DNA of 13,716 nucleotides from Eubacteriaceae bacterium UBA1433 (GTDB lineage Bacteria; Bacillota; Clostridia; Eubacteriales; UBA1433): positions 41,056 through 54,771 of the forward strand of contig DCTT01000025.1 of NCBI GenBank assembly GCA_002329295.1. Reading direction: 5' to 3'. This document shows, piece after piece, positions 6,261 to 13,662 of this stretch. The notes under the pieces were generated by a model, which was given only the letters and a program-made list of their open reading frames with translations, had not been told where the DNA came from and made no database searches. The first letter of the stretch is position 1. Each line of letters starts with the position of its first letter. Both the position numbers and the translations under genes were made by a program.

Positions 6261-7046
6261 TTATCTTTTCATCAGATATCGTTTTTTATATTTGACGGCA
6301 GCAAACTTGCCGATTTTTCGCGAGATATGATAATTGACGGCGCCGCCGACAATGCCCACAATGGGAATGGTTTGAATAAATTTTGCTGTTAAAATGGCAT
6401 CAGACAAAATGCCGGCTGTTTCTTGCATGGTTTGTTGCAAATGTATATCGATTTTCCGCCGTTGATCAATGTCTTGACCCAGCGTGTCGAGTTGATCATT
6501 GAGAGATTTTTTTGCCTCTCCTTGCGCCATAGCGGCAGAGAGCAAAAGCAAAATATAGCTTTGTTCGGTCTCGTCAGTATAATCATAACCATAACTGAGG
6601 GCTGTTTCATAAACGGTGCGCATCAAAAATGCGGTGAGCAAAAAAATATCAGGAATGCCAATGCCCAAAGCGCCCAACAATGTGCCTTCAACCGTAGTGA
6701 GCGAGGTGTTTAAAAAACGAGAAAACTTAGAACGGCGATCCAGGCTGCGCATATGTTTGCGTGTGACTTGTTGCTCCATGGCATAATGATGAATGTCATG
6801 CTCCATCTGTATCTTTTCTTTGTTATAAGTTTTTTCAATCACATGAACGCCTTTTTCAAACACCAATTGAAAGGACTTATAAAAAGCGGTATTTAACGTA
6901 GTCTTCAACTTCGGAGGTATCTTTGATTCGAGTTTTTCTAAAGCCGGTGCAAGGGTCGATTGCATGTAAGGATTGGGTTGTTGATTGAGTATTTTGTCTT
7001 CCTGTTTTTGCAGACGCTGATACTGTTTGCGCAAAGTTCTGCTCAC
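6261..7046 (-). CDS. EcsC family protein
   Basis: A 261-aa protein of the EcsC family, named after the third gene of the Bacillus ecsABC operon; its molecular role is not settled. The N-terminal 110 residues are charged and helical. The family core begins at about 118 with TVEGTLLGALGIGIPDIFLL, continues with RTVYETALSYGYDY (143-156) and EQSYILLLLSAAMA (161-174), and ends with KFIQTIPIVGIVGGAVNYHI (222-241). The hydrophobic stretches suggest membrane association. No ecsA or ecsB ABC transporter genes are beside it, so this is a stand-alone copy. The start is GTG at 7046, with AAAGGA 9 nt upstream. It is divergent from murI across a 168-nt promoter region. Confidence 0.88.
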   Translation of the reverse strand: MSRTLRKQYQRLQKQEDKILNQQPNPYMQSTLAPALEKLESKIPPKLKTTLNTAFYKSFQLVFEKGVHVIEKTYNKEKIQMEHDIHHYAMEQQVTRKHMRSLDRRSKFSRFLNTSLTTVEGTLLGALGIGIPDIFLLTAFLMRTVYETALSYGYDYTDETEQSYILLLLSAAMAQGEAKKSLNDQLDTLGQDIDQRRKIDIHLQQTMQETAGILSDAILTAKFIQTIPIVGIVGGAVNYHISRKIGKFAAVKYKKRYLMKR

Positions 7047-7124
7047 AAAGCCACATCCTTTCTGTCAATTTGAAGGAAAAGCATGATTTATTATATACTA
7101 TATTTCGCAGAAATCCGACAGTTA

Positions 7125-7146
7125 TTTTCATGAAAGCACATGAAAA
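7125..7146. repeat. Palindrome in the ecsC-like/murI divergent region
   Basis: TTTTCATG (7125-7132) and CATGAAAA (7139-7146) are perfect inverted copies with a 6-nt spacer. A second small inverted pair, GAAAAC/GTTTTC, follows at about 7142-7156 and runs into the murI -35 box. The position just upstream of the murI promoter suits an operator, but no regulator is identified. Confidence 0.5.
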
Positions 7147-7151
7147 CATAG

Positions 7152-7180
7152 TTTTCAAACGTGTGCAATTGTATTATAAT
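7152..7180 (+). promoter_or_regulatory. murI-ridA promoter
   Basis: TTTTCA (7152-7157), a 17-nt spacer, then TATAAT (7175-7180). Transcription would begin near 7187, leaving a leader of about 28 nt before the murI ATG. The -35 is a 4 of 6 match and the -10 is perfect. Confidence 0.7.
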
Positions 7181-7214
7181 AAATACATCAGACAAACAAA
7201 GGGAGAACAGATAC

Positions 7215-8009
7215 ATGCAAAAGGCAATCGGCGTGATGGATTCGGGAGTAGGAGGTCTCACAGCAGTAAAGCAGATACAACAGATGCTGCCGAACGAAAA
7301 CATTATCTATTTCGGTGATTCGCTGAGGATGCCCTATGGCAATCGAACCTATCAGGAAGTTGTGGAATATGCCAATGCCATTATTGAGTTTTTAGAAAAA
7401 AAAGAAGTAAAAGCCATTGTCATTGCCTGCAATACAGTATCATCGCAAATAACAAAGCTGCAGGCAAAAGTGCCGCTGTTCGGCATTGTGGAATATGGAT
7501 GTCAAGAGGCGGCAGAGGTGGCCAAGGGCGAAAAGACCATTGGGCTCATCGCAACGGTGGCAACGGTAAAAAGCGGCATTTATGAAAAGACGATGAAAAA
7601 AATTGCACCGGACAAAAAAATCATTGCCAATGACAGCAGTCGGCTGCCCAAAGTTATTAACAGTCAGATGGAGAACGCCATTTTATTGTATATGCTAATC
7701 AAAGAAAGCATTGATCCGATTTACAAAGAAGATGTGCAAACGCTGATTCTCGGATGCAGCCACTTCCCGATTATTGAAAAAGAAATCAAGACATTGTATC
7801 CTTCTTTGCGGCTGATAGATCCGGCGGTACGACAAATAAAAGAATTAAAAAAATATTTGGAACAAAACCACATGCAAAACGATAAACAGGGCGCAAAGTA
7901 TACGCACCTTTATACAACGGCAGATATGTTTGAATACGTGGCCAGCATCAAAAGGCTGGAGTTAAAACTCAACAAATTAGAAGAAGTAAAATTATTTTTA
8001 AACGATTAA
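7215..8009 (+). CDS. murI: Glutamate racemase
   Basis: Interconverts L- and D-glutamate, supplying D-Glu for peptidoglycan; cytoplasmic, cofactor-independent. The product is 264 aa, normal for the family. Motifs: MDSGVGGLTAV (8-18) with the Asp-Ser pair, YFGDSLRMPYGNRT (32-45), IACNTVSSQ with catalytic Cys72, and ILGCSHFPI with catalytic Cys181. The more usual forms are ACNTASA and GCTHYP, so this copy is somewhat divergent but keeps both cysteines. ATG 7215 has AAAGGGAG (7198-7205) 9 nt upstream; the longer frame from 7161 has no such support and would begin upstream of the predicted transcription start. ridA follows after 18 nt and shares the transcript. A broader Asp/Glu racemase role is the main alternative. 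Confidence 0.9.
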   Translation: MQKAIGVMDSGVGGLTAVKQIQQMLPNENIIYFGDSLRMPYGNRTYQEVVEYANAIIEFLEKKEVKAIVIACNTVSSQITKLQAKVPLFGIVEYGCQEAAEVAKGEKTIGLIATVATVKSGIYEKTMKKIAPDKKIIANDSSRLPKVINSQMENAILLYMLIKESIDPIYKEDVQTLILGCSHFPIIEKEIKTLYPSLRLIDPAVRQIKELKKYLEQNHMQNDKQGAKYTHLYTTADMFEYVASIKRLELKLNKLEEVKLFLND

Positions 8010-8027
8010 AGAACAGTGAGGAAAGCG

Positions 8028-8405
8028 ATGAAAAAAATCATTGATACACCCAATGCACCCAAAGCGGTAGGACCCTATTCGCAGGCAGTAGATACGGGCA
8101 ACATGCTTTTTGTTTCAGGTCAGTTGGGTCTGGACCCTGCTACGGGTGCGCTTGTTTCCGAGGAAGTTACGGAACAGGCAAAGCAAGTACTAAGCAATGT
8201 GCAAGCCATTGTGGAAGCTGCAGGTTATAAAATGGAAAATATCGTAAAGGCAACGGTGTTCTTAGCGGATATAGACGATTTTATACCAGTGAACCGCATC
8301 TATAAAACATACTTTACAAACGAATATCCGGCCAGGGCGGCTTATCAAGTGGGAGGCTTGCCGCTGGGAGGCAAAGTGGAGATGGAAGTCATTGCTGTAA
8401 AATAG
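8028..8405 (+). CDS. ridA: RidA family reactive enamine/imine deaminase
   Basis: Hydrolyses reactive 2-aminoacrylate and related imines from PLP enzymes to keto acids plus ammonia, protecting the cell; usually a cytoplasmic homotrimer. The product is 125 aa, full family length. Motifs: APKAVGPYSQAV (10-21), FVSGQLGLDPATG (28-40), VKATVFLADIDDF (73-85) and NEYPARAAYQVGGLP with the key Arg103, then VEMEVIAVK at the C-terminus with the conserved Glu (120). ATG 8028 is preferred, with GAGGA (8018-8022) 5 nt upstream; GTG 8016 would use part of that site as coding sequence. It is the second gene after murI and ends in a strong terminator whose stem includes the stop codon. The old names TdcF, YjgF and endoribonuclease L-PSP refer to the same family. 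Confidence 0.95.
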   Translation: MKKIIDTPNAPKAVGPYSQAVDTGNMLFVSGQLGLDPATGALVSEEVTEQAKQVLSNVQAIVEAAGYKMENIVKATVFLADIDDFIPVNRIYKTYFTNEYPARAAYQVGGLPLGGKVEMEVIAVK

Positions 8406-8428
8406 AACTCTACCGAGTTCTTTTTTTT
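8404..8428 (+). terminator. Terminator after ridA, shared with convergent yibE/F
   Basis: AGAACTC (8404-8410) pairs with GAGTTCT (8415-8421) around a 4-nt loop, followed by T to 8428. The ridA stop overlaps the left arm and the minus-strand yibE/F stop (8412-8410) overlaps the loop. Read leftwards the stem is followed by ATTTTAC, a weaker tail, so it may act in both directions. Confidence 0.9.
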
Positions 8429-9546
8429 GTTTTGGTAAATAACTTTGCACAAATATAAGAAGTAAGCGGAATAGTAGACAAGATGCCGAAACTGCCTATC
8501 AGCATTTGCAGCATTTCCACAATCACCATTTCACGATTGAGCAGATGAATCAACGATTGATTATAGGCCAAGAGCAGCAGCACAACCGACAAAGAGCTGC
8601 CGATATAGGCCAAAATCAAAGTGTTCGCCATTGTGCCCAAAATATCACGACCAATGGTCATGCCTGAGTGCAGCAAAGTTTTCGCATCAGCCTGTGTGAC
8701 CTTACTCTTGATTTCGTGCAAAGAAGCGGAAATATCCATGGCAATGTCCATAATGGCGCCAATGGCGCCGATGGTAACGGAAGCAAAAACAATGGCTTTT
8801 AAATCAATGGGATTTTTGGTTTTCAAATACAGCAAATAAATGGAATCTTCGCTTACGATGCCCGTTAATTTAATGACGGCATCCATCAACAGCATCAGCA
8901 AACCTGCGATGAAAATACCGCCCAGACATCCTAGGATGGTTGCAAAGCTTTTGGCGTTGATTCCGTTGGTGATAAACAGCGTCATCACGACGATGAACAA
9001 AGAGATAAGCAAAGACCAATAATAAATGTTTTTGCCCGATAAAATAGCAGGGAGCAAAACAGCAAATATAGCAACAAATGTGAAGGCGAGCGACAAAAGA
9101 ATGTTTAAGCCTTTCATGCGCCCAAAAAGCAGCAATGCAACAGCAAAGGCTATGGCGAGGCATAAAACGGCATTGCTTCGAATGTGTTCAATATAATGCC
9201 AGCCAAATTCGCCGGGAGTGGAGCCGGGTTGATGCAGCAGCAATATTTTATCTCCGGTCTCTACCAATCGAATAGAAGAGACCACAACATTGAGCGGTTG
9301 CATGGCGGAAACAATCTGATTCTTTTGCGGACCGTTTAAAAGTTTTGCCTGAAAAGCAAGTGAATCTGCTGTATATGCAGCGCTGCCGTCGAAGGGTTGA
9401 ACCGAAACGACGGTAGCTTTAAAAAGAGAATCAGCCTCTTCGGAACGAAGAAAAGGATACTCATTTGTCGCAATTTTGTTTGCCGCAAATAAAAAGAAAA
9501 CGGAAAAAATAACAACGAGAAGATAGGTTGATTTTTGTTTGTTCAT
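8410..9546 (-). CDS. YibE/F family membrane protein
   Basis: A 378-aa integral membrane protein of the YibE/F family, whose activity is not established. Residues 9-26 form an N-terminal anchor or signal, followed by a soluble, probably extracytoplasmic part of about 100 residues, then about seven membrane segments. The family-defining core is present: ASVTIGAIGAIMDIAMDISA followed by LHEIK, then GRDILGTMANTLILAYIGSS. The start ATG 9546 overlaps the prmC stop as ATGA, with AGGAGC about 7 nt upstream, so translation is probably coupled. It is the last gene of the ctpA operon and converges with ridA on a shared terminator stem. In some Bacillota this family occurs as two half-proteins; here a single long chain is seen. 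Confidence 0.9.
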   Translation of the reverse strand: MNKQKSTYLLVVIFSVFFLFAANKIATNEYPFLRSEEADSLFKATVVSVQPFDGSAAYTADSLAFQAKLLNGPQKNQIVSAMQPLNVVVSSIRLVETGDKILLLHQPGSTPGEFGWHYIEHIRSNAVLCLAIAFAVALLLFGRMKGLNILLSLAFTFVAIFAVLLPAILSGKNIYYWSLLISLFIVVMTLFITNGINAKSFATILGCLGGIFIAGLLMLLMDAVIKLTGIVSEDSIYLLYLKTKNPIDLKAIVFASVTIGAIGAIMDIAMDISASLHEIKSKVTQADAKTLLHSGMTIGRDILGTMANTLILAYIGSSLSVVLLLLAYNQSLIHLLNREMVIVEMLQMLIGSFGILSTIPLTSYICAKLFTKTKKRTR

Positions 9547-10412
9547 TCAATGGGCTCCTTTTGTTTTTTTGCAGAAACAATGCGGATATGTCCCTGCAAG
9601 TCTTGATTCGTTTCGATAGCCAGCCAGCCATATTTTTGAAGAAGTTCTATGACAGACAAGGATTGATTGCTGCCAACCTCCAAGGCCAGCAGGCCGCCGT
9701 CACGCAGATAAGCTTGCGCTTCTACAGCAATGCGCCGATAAAAATGCAGACCGTCTTGCCCACCGTATAGCGCATGGGGAGGCTCATAGCATAAAATATC
9801 CGTAGACAATCGGCGCATGTCCTTGGTCGAAATATAAGGGGGATTTGAGCAAATGACATCGAAAGGCTCAATAGAGGAGAGAGCCGAAAATAAATCCGAA
9901 ACCAAAAGCGTTACACGGTCTTCAACGCCATGAAGTTGAAGGTTTTTTTTCGCCAACATCAAAGCCCTCTCACTGATATCAACGCCGATAATTTGTACAT
10001 TGGGGTTGTTTTTTGCAAGGATGGTCTCAATGCAACCGCTTCCCGTGCCAAGATTCAGCACCGAGGCAGACGGAAGGGCTGCGATGTGTTTTAGCACATA
10101 GTTCACCAATACTTCGGTATCATCTCGCGGAATCAATACGGACTCATCTACAAAAAAGTTCAGCCCCATAAATTCTTTGTAACCGAGAAGATAGGCCATG
10201 GGCCGCCCCTTTGTTCTTTGACCAATATAATCAAAATATTGTTGGCGCTGCGCATCGTTTAAAACTTCTTCGCCATAGGCAATCAGATACTCTTTAGGCT
10301 TTTGCAAAACAAGGCTCAAAAGGAGCTGCGCTTCCAAATGAGGCAGTGCAATATCCGCTGAGCTTTGTTGTAGCTGTTGTAAACCCAGATGCAGTGCGCT
10401 ACGAATGTCCAT
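9543..10412 (-). CDS. prmC: Release factor glutamine N5-methyltransferase PrmC
   Basis: Uses S-adenosylmethionine to methylate the GGQ glutamine of peptide release factors, raising termination efficiency; cytoplasmic. The product is 289 aa, normal length. An N-terminal helical domain (1 to about 75) includes KGRPMAYLLGYKEFMGLNF (68-86), then IPRDDTEVLV (94-103), the SAM loop VLNLGTGSGCIE (118-129), VDISERAL (144-151), catalytic SNPPYIS (189-195), and EPPHALYGGQDGLHFYR, all typical of PrmC. The usual PRPDTE motif reads PRDDTE here. AAAGGA (10421-10426) lies 8 nt before the ATG. The gene overlaps the RlmL-like gene by 14 nt upstream and yibE/F by 4 nt downstream. prfA, its usual partner, is not in the window. 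Confidence 0.95.
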   Translation of the reverse strand: MDIRSALHLGLQQLQQSSADIALPHLEAQLLLSLVLQKPKEYLIAYGEEVLNDAQRQQYFDYIGQRTKGRPMAYLLGYKEFMGLNFFVDESVLIPRDDTEVLVNYVLKHIAALPSASVLNLGTGSGCIETILAKNNPNVQIIGVDISERALMLAKKNLQLHGVEDRVTLLVSDLFSALSSIEPFDVICSNPPYISTKDMRRLSTDILCYEPPHALYGGQDGLHFYRRIAVEAQAYLRDGGLLALEVGSNQSLSVIELLQKYGWLAIETNQDLQGHIRIVSAKKQKEPIE

Positions 10413-11544
10413 GGATGTTTTCCTTTTGAGGATAATAAGAATACAAGTACGTTTTTATGCCGCCGTTGTAGAGTTTTCTGTTCTTTACGCACTTTTGGCC
10501 GAAAGCATTTTCAAAATGGTCATACCCTGACAAAATAAACGCAGACCATTCGTTTAAGTTCCGATAAATTCGTCCCAGATTTTCATAAATCGTTTGCACT
10601 TGTGAACCGCCTGTGCGCATGCCGTAAGGAGCGTTGCTGATGATGACACCGCATTTTTTCTTGGAAGAAAAATCTTTTAAATCCAATTTTTGAAAGGCAA
10701 TGTCATTTTCCACCCCTGCCAGGTGTGCATTTTCTTTGGCTTGTTTGATAGAAAAATAATCAATATCGCTGCCCAAAATGCGAAGAGGTACCTCCTTAAC
10801 GGCTTTATGCGCAGCCTCGCGACATTGCACATAGCTTTCTGTATATTGCGGTGACCAATATTCGCTGGCAAAGTTGCGGCGGATGCCCGGAGCAATATTT
10901 TTCATAATCATAGCCGCTTCAATGAGGATAGTCCCGGAACCGCACATAACATCCGCCAATGTTTTTTCGGCGCGATAATTGGATAGCAACACCATTGCAG
11001 CCGCCAAGGTTTCTTTGAGAGGCGCTTCATTGCCCGCCTGTCGATAGCCGCGCCTGTTGAGGCCGGCGCCGGAAGTGTTGAGAAATACTTCTGCATGGTC
11101 ATTGGCAATATGAACAGCGATGGGGTAAGCAGCACCGGTTTCCGGCAACAAGCGAACCCTGTGCATTTTTTGAAGTCGTTGCGCGACAGCTTTTTTGACA
11201 ATGGCTTGGCAATCCGATTTGCTGTATAGCTTAGAGCGAACGCTGTTGATTTTGTAAATATCAAACCTGCCGTCGGCAGGCACGTATTCTTCAAAGGGAA
11301 TTTGCAAGATGCCCTCATAAAGGGAATCAAAAGAATCGGCATCAAATTCCCCTATTTTCAAAAATACACGATCAGCCGTGCGCAAATATAAATTTGAAAG
11401 CGCGACAGCATGAATGTCATCGCCGCTGTAATAAACTTTTCCGTTTTCTACTTTTTTCACAGGAAACCCGAGGCGAATGATTTCGCGTTTCAGAATGCTT
11501 TCCAGTCCGAAGCTGCAGACAGCGCACAAGGAGATCGTGTTCAT
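10399..11544 (-). CDS. THUMP-domain RlmL-like RNA guanine N2-methyltransferase
   Basis: A SAM-dependent rRNA methyltransferase of the YpsC/RlmL N-terminal type; homologues make m2G in 23S rRNA. The product is 381 aa. Residues 1 to about 160 resemble the ferredoxin-like plus THUMP RNA-binding part, starting with CSFGLESILKREIIRLGF (10-27). LNRRGYRQAGNEAPLKETLA (162-181) is the family linker, followed by the SAM motif DVMCGSGTILIEAA (198-211), GSDID (258-262) and the catalytic-type motif SNAPYGMR (303-310), where NPPYG is usual. The C-terminus ends NGGIKTYLYSYYP, as in homologues. The start at 11544 has only a weak AGGTG upstream, 8 nt behind the ctpA stop, so coupling to ctpA translation is likely. 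It overlaps prmC by 14 nt. The exact target nucleotide is not decided by sequence. Confidence 0.92.
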   Translation of the reverse strand: MNTISLCAVCSFGLESILKREIIRLGFPVKKVENGKVYYSGDDIHAVALSNLYLRTADRVFLKIGEFDADSFDSLYEGILQIPFEEYVPADGRFDIYKINSVRSKLYSKSDCQAIVKKAVAQRLQKMHRVRLLPETGAAYPIAVHIANDHAEVFLNTSGAGLNRRGYRQAGNEAPLKETLAAAMVLLSNYRAEKTLADVMCGSGTILIEAAMIMKNIAPGIRRNFASEYWSPQYTESYVQCREAAHKAVKEVPLRILGSDIDYFSIKQAKENAHLAGVENDIAFQKLDLKDFSSKKKCGVIISNAPYGMRTGGSQVQTIYENLGRIYRNLNEWSAFILSGYDHFENAFGQKCVKNRKLYNGGIKTYLYSYYPQKENIHGHS

Positions 11545-11552
11545 TGAGGCAC

Positions 11553-12761
11553 CTATTTCGTTAAATATTTAATCGCTTCTTGTAACTGCGTATCCTGATC
11601 AAAAACAACCTTGCCGTAGATATAGCTGACACCTTCGGGAAGAGGTACCACCAGATGGGGTTTTACGCCAAAATCATGAATGTTTTGTCCTGAGGGTGAA
11701 AAATATTTTTCTACCGTGATTTTATAGCCGCTGCCGTCCATCATGCCATGAAAGGTTTGAATAATACCCTTTCCGTAGGTGTTTGTACCAATCAATGTTG
11801 CAGCTTGATTGTCTTTTAACGACACAGCCAAAATTTCGGAAGCGGAGGCGGTATACTCGTTAACCAATACCACGATGGGCATTTGCAACGATTCGTCAGC
11901 CGAAGAGTGAAACTCTTGTTTTTTGCCCTGGTTGTTTTTGGTGTAGATAATCATCGTATCGCCTAAAATACGGTCTGCTATTTTCAGCGTTTCGTTTACA
12001 TCGCCGCCCGGATTGTTGCGCAAGTCAATAATAAGAGATTCAATGCCCATGGAGAGTTGGTCTGCGAGCAGCGATGTAAATTGATCGGCTGCATTGGCCG
12101 AGAATTCCGAGATATAAATATAGCCTATGTTACCCGGCAATACAGTTCCCTCTACGGCTTCAACACTCAATTGTGCCCGAGTCAATGTGAAATTGATTTT
12201 ATCTTCTGCGCGCAAGACGGTAATTTCTACAACCGTTCCGGGCTCGCCGCGCATTTTAGAGGCGCCTTCGTCCACGGTCCAAGTGGTGGCATCTTCTCCG
12301 GCAATGATAATGACTTTATCACCGGTGCGAATGCCGGCTTTATCGGCGGGAGAATCACGAAATACAGTGACAACGGTGATAAGATCGTCCTCGCCGGGAG
12401 CAATGCGCACACCAATGCCTGAATAATTGCCCGTTAGGTCTTCTTTGTAAGAATGAAATGAGGCGGGATCCAAATACATGGTATAGGGGTCGTCAGTGGC
12501 TTCAAAGAGTCCGGCGTAGACTTTTTCCCACAATGCGTCTTTATCTAAAGGAGTGATATATTGGTCGTTTAATTTATCATACAAATATAGAAGCTTGTTC
12601 ACTTTTTTTGCCGTATAAGCATTATCGACAGCAATGACACTTCGGTTGCCAAAGCTGATGCCAAAAGAAGTGATGAATAGAAAGGTGATGAAATTGGTAA
12701 TAAGAACGATAAAAACAACGAGCAAAGCCGAAGATTTCTTTTTAGGTTTTTGATTGTTCAT
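11553..12761 (-). CDS. S41 family C-terminal processing protease
   Basis: A membrane-anchored serine protease of the CtpA/Prc family, acting outside the membrane on exported or envelope proteins. The product is 402 aa. A basic start (MNNQKPKKK) leads to one membrane segment at about 11-37. A helical region follows, then a PDZ domain (about 108-195) with GNYSGIGVRI and SPADKAGIRTGDKVI, then the S41 catalytic domain with LIIDLRNNPGG (243-253), Ser306 in TASASEI and Lys331 in TYGKG. The 25-residue Ser-Lys spacing equals that in E. coli Prc. ATG 12761 is chosen: AAAGGAG lies 12 nt upstream and the promoter predicts a start near 12806, whereas the longer frame from TTG 12800 has no good ribosome binding site. 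It is the first gene of the operon with two methyltransferases and yibE/F, and is divergent from tyrS. Confidence 0.94.
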   Translation of the reverse strand: MNNQKPKKKSSALLVVFIVLITNFITFLFITSFGISFGNRSVIAVDNAYTAKKVNKLLYLYDKLNDQYITPLDKDALWEKVYAGLFEATDDPYTMYLDPASFHSYKEDLTGNYSGIGVRIAPGEDDLITVVTVFRDSPADKAGIRTGDKVIIIAGEDATTWTVDEGASKMRGEPGTVVEITVLRAEDKINFTLTRAQLSVEAVEGTVLPGNIGYIYISEFSANAADQFTSLLADQLSMGIESLIIDLRNNPGGDVNETLKIADRILGDTMIIYTKNNQGKKQEFHSSADESLQMPIVVLVNEYTASASEILAVSLKDNQAATLIGTNTYGKGIIQTFHGMMDGSGYKITVEKYFSPSGQNIHDFGVKPHLVVPLPEGVSYIYGKVVFDQDTQLQEAIKYLTK

Positions 12762-12812
12762 GTACTGCTCAGGCTCCTTTGTTTCGAAATGGATATCCAA
12801 TGCCTTCTTTCT

Positions 12813-12840
12813 ATTATATTTCGAATGAAAAAATATACAA
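12813..12840 (-). promoter_or_regulatory. ctpA operon promoter
   Basis: On the minus strand: TTGTAT (12840-12835), a 16-nt spacer, then TATAAT (12818-12813). The start would be near 12806, about 45 nt upstream of the chosen ctpA ATG. The -35 matches only at TTG, so strength is uncertain. Confidence 0.55.
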
Positions 12841-12882
12841 GTTTTTTTCGGCGAATAAAAGAGACAGGAAACAAAAGCGCCA

Positions 12883-12910
12883 TTGACAAGAAAGAAAAAA
12901 CAGATATAAT
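12883..12910 (+). promoter_or_regulatory. tyrS promoter
   Basis: TTGACA (12883-12888), a 16-nt spacer, then TATAAT (12905-12910), both hexamers perfect. The transcript would begin near 12917 and first run through the T-box leader. It is divergent from the ctpA promoter about 45 bp away. Confidence 0.85.
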
Positions 12911-12916
12911 AAAAGG

Positions 12917-13116
12917 GAATTTCATAACAACAATGAAAAAGATGCAGTAGATAGTTTGTCTTCTGAAAGAGATATGCCGGAAGGTGCGAGGCATAAAAGA
13001 CACTCGGATCGAATTACGTTTTTGGAGAAGGCGTTTTTTGAGCGGATCGGCAAAACCGATCAAATTGGGTGGTACCGCGAGCATTTCGTCCCTTTGATTT
13101 CAGAAGGGGCTTTTTT
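12917..13116 (+). promoter_or_regulatory. T-box leader of tyrS
   Basis: A tRNA-sensing leader that lets transcription continue when uncharged tRNA-Tyr binds. The invariant T-box is clear: AATTGGGTGGTACCGCG at 13063-13079. Stem I features are GTCTT/AAGAC (12958-12962/12997-13001), a distal stem TATGCC/GGCATA (12973-12978/12990-12995) and the distal loop with GGTGCGA. Stem III is GATCGG/CCGATC (13045-13050/13056-13061). A TAC triplet at 13015-13017, followed by a purine, lies where the specifier codon should be and fits tyrosine. Reading one base earlier gives TTA, so the specifier register was not proved by full folding. Confidence 0.92.
13088..13116 (+). terminator. T-box controlled terminator
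   Basis: GTCCCTT (13088-13094) pairs with AAGGGGC (13104-13110), one G-U pair, followed by six T at 13111-13116. Its 5' arm would alternatively pair with the T-box bulge sequence to form the antiterminator. Confidence 0.87.
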
Positions 13117-13146
13117 ATTGAAATAACAAGTGAAAGGACAAAGGAT

Positions 13147-13662
13147 ATGCAAAAAAATGTATTTGATGTATTGCAGGAAAGGGGCTTTATCGGGCAGTTG
13201 ACCCATGAAGCGGAAATCAGAAAATTACTGGCCGAAGAAAAAGTAACCTTTTATATCGGCTTCGATCCTACGGCAGACAGCTTGCATGTGGGACACTTTA
13301 TTCAAATTATGGTGATGGCTATCATGCAGCAATATGGGCACAGACCCATTGCGCTTATCGGCGGAGGCACCACGATGGTCGGGGATCCTTCCGGGCGAAC
13401 CGATATGCGAAAAATGCTCTCTTTGGAAGAAATTAATTCAAACGGGGAAAAATTTAAAAAGGTATTTGAAAAATTTTTAGATTTTTCAGAAGGAAAAGCC
13501 ATCATGGTCAACAATGCCGATTGGTTGCTTTCGCTGAACTATGTTGATTTTTTGCGAGATATAGGAACCTGTTTTTCGGTAAACCGCATGTTGACGGCGG
13601 ATTGTTACAAAAACAGAATGGAAAACGGACTTTCCTTTTTAAAAAGTCGTAAGATTGCATAA
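13147..13662 (+). CDS. tyrS: Tyrosyl-tRNA synthetase, 5' part; reading frame lost at a fold-back
   Basis: A class I synthetase that attaches tyrosine to tRNA-Tyr. AAAGGA (13133-13138) is 8 nt before ATG 13147; the frame starting at 13069 lies in the T-box and is not used. Residues 1-165 are normal TyrS: FYIGFDPTADSLHVGH (35-50, with the HVGH form of the HIGH motif), ALIGGGTTMVGDPSGRTDMR (69-88), NADWLL (123-128) and RMENGLSFL (157-165). Family proteins have roughly 400 residues and continue with LEFNYM and so on. Here six unrelated residues and a stop follow TTA at 13639-13641. The expected continuation, EFNYMIMQSYDFL, is encoded on the opposite strand at about 13678-13640. Only 13147-13641 should be trusted as tyrS. 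The gene is probably intact in the organism, with the rest missing from this sequence. Confidence 0.93.
   Translation: MQKNVFDVLQERGFIGQLTHEAEIRKLLAEEKVTFYIGFDPTADSLHVGHFIQIMVMAIMQQYGHRPIALIGGGTTMVGDPSGRTDMRKMLSLEEINSNGEKFKKVFEKFLDFSEGKAIMVNNADWLLSLNYVDFLRDIGTCFSVNRMLTADCYKNRMENGLSFLKSRKIA

Noticed and set aside
5319..6295. Several plus-strand frames opposite the dehydrogenase gene
   Set aside because: They are shadows of the strongly supported minus-strand Ldh_2-family gene, in overlapping frames and without ribosome binding sites.
12758..13084. Minus-strand frame of 108 codons across the tyrS promoter and T-box
   Set aside because: It is antisense to a well-defined promoter and T-box leader and overlaps ctpA; no protein similarity recognised.
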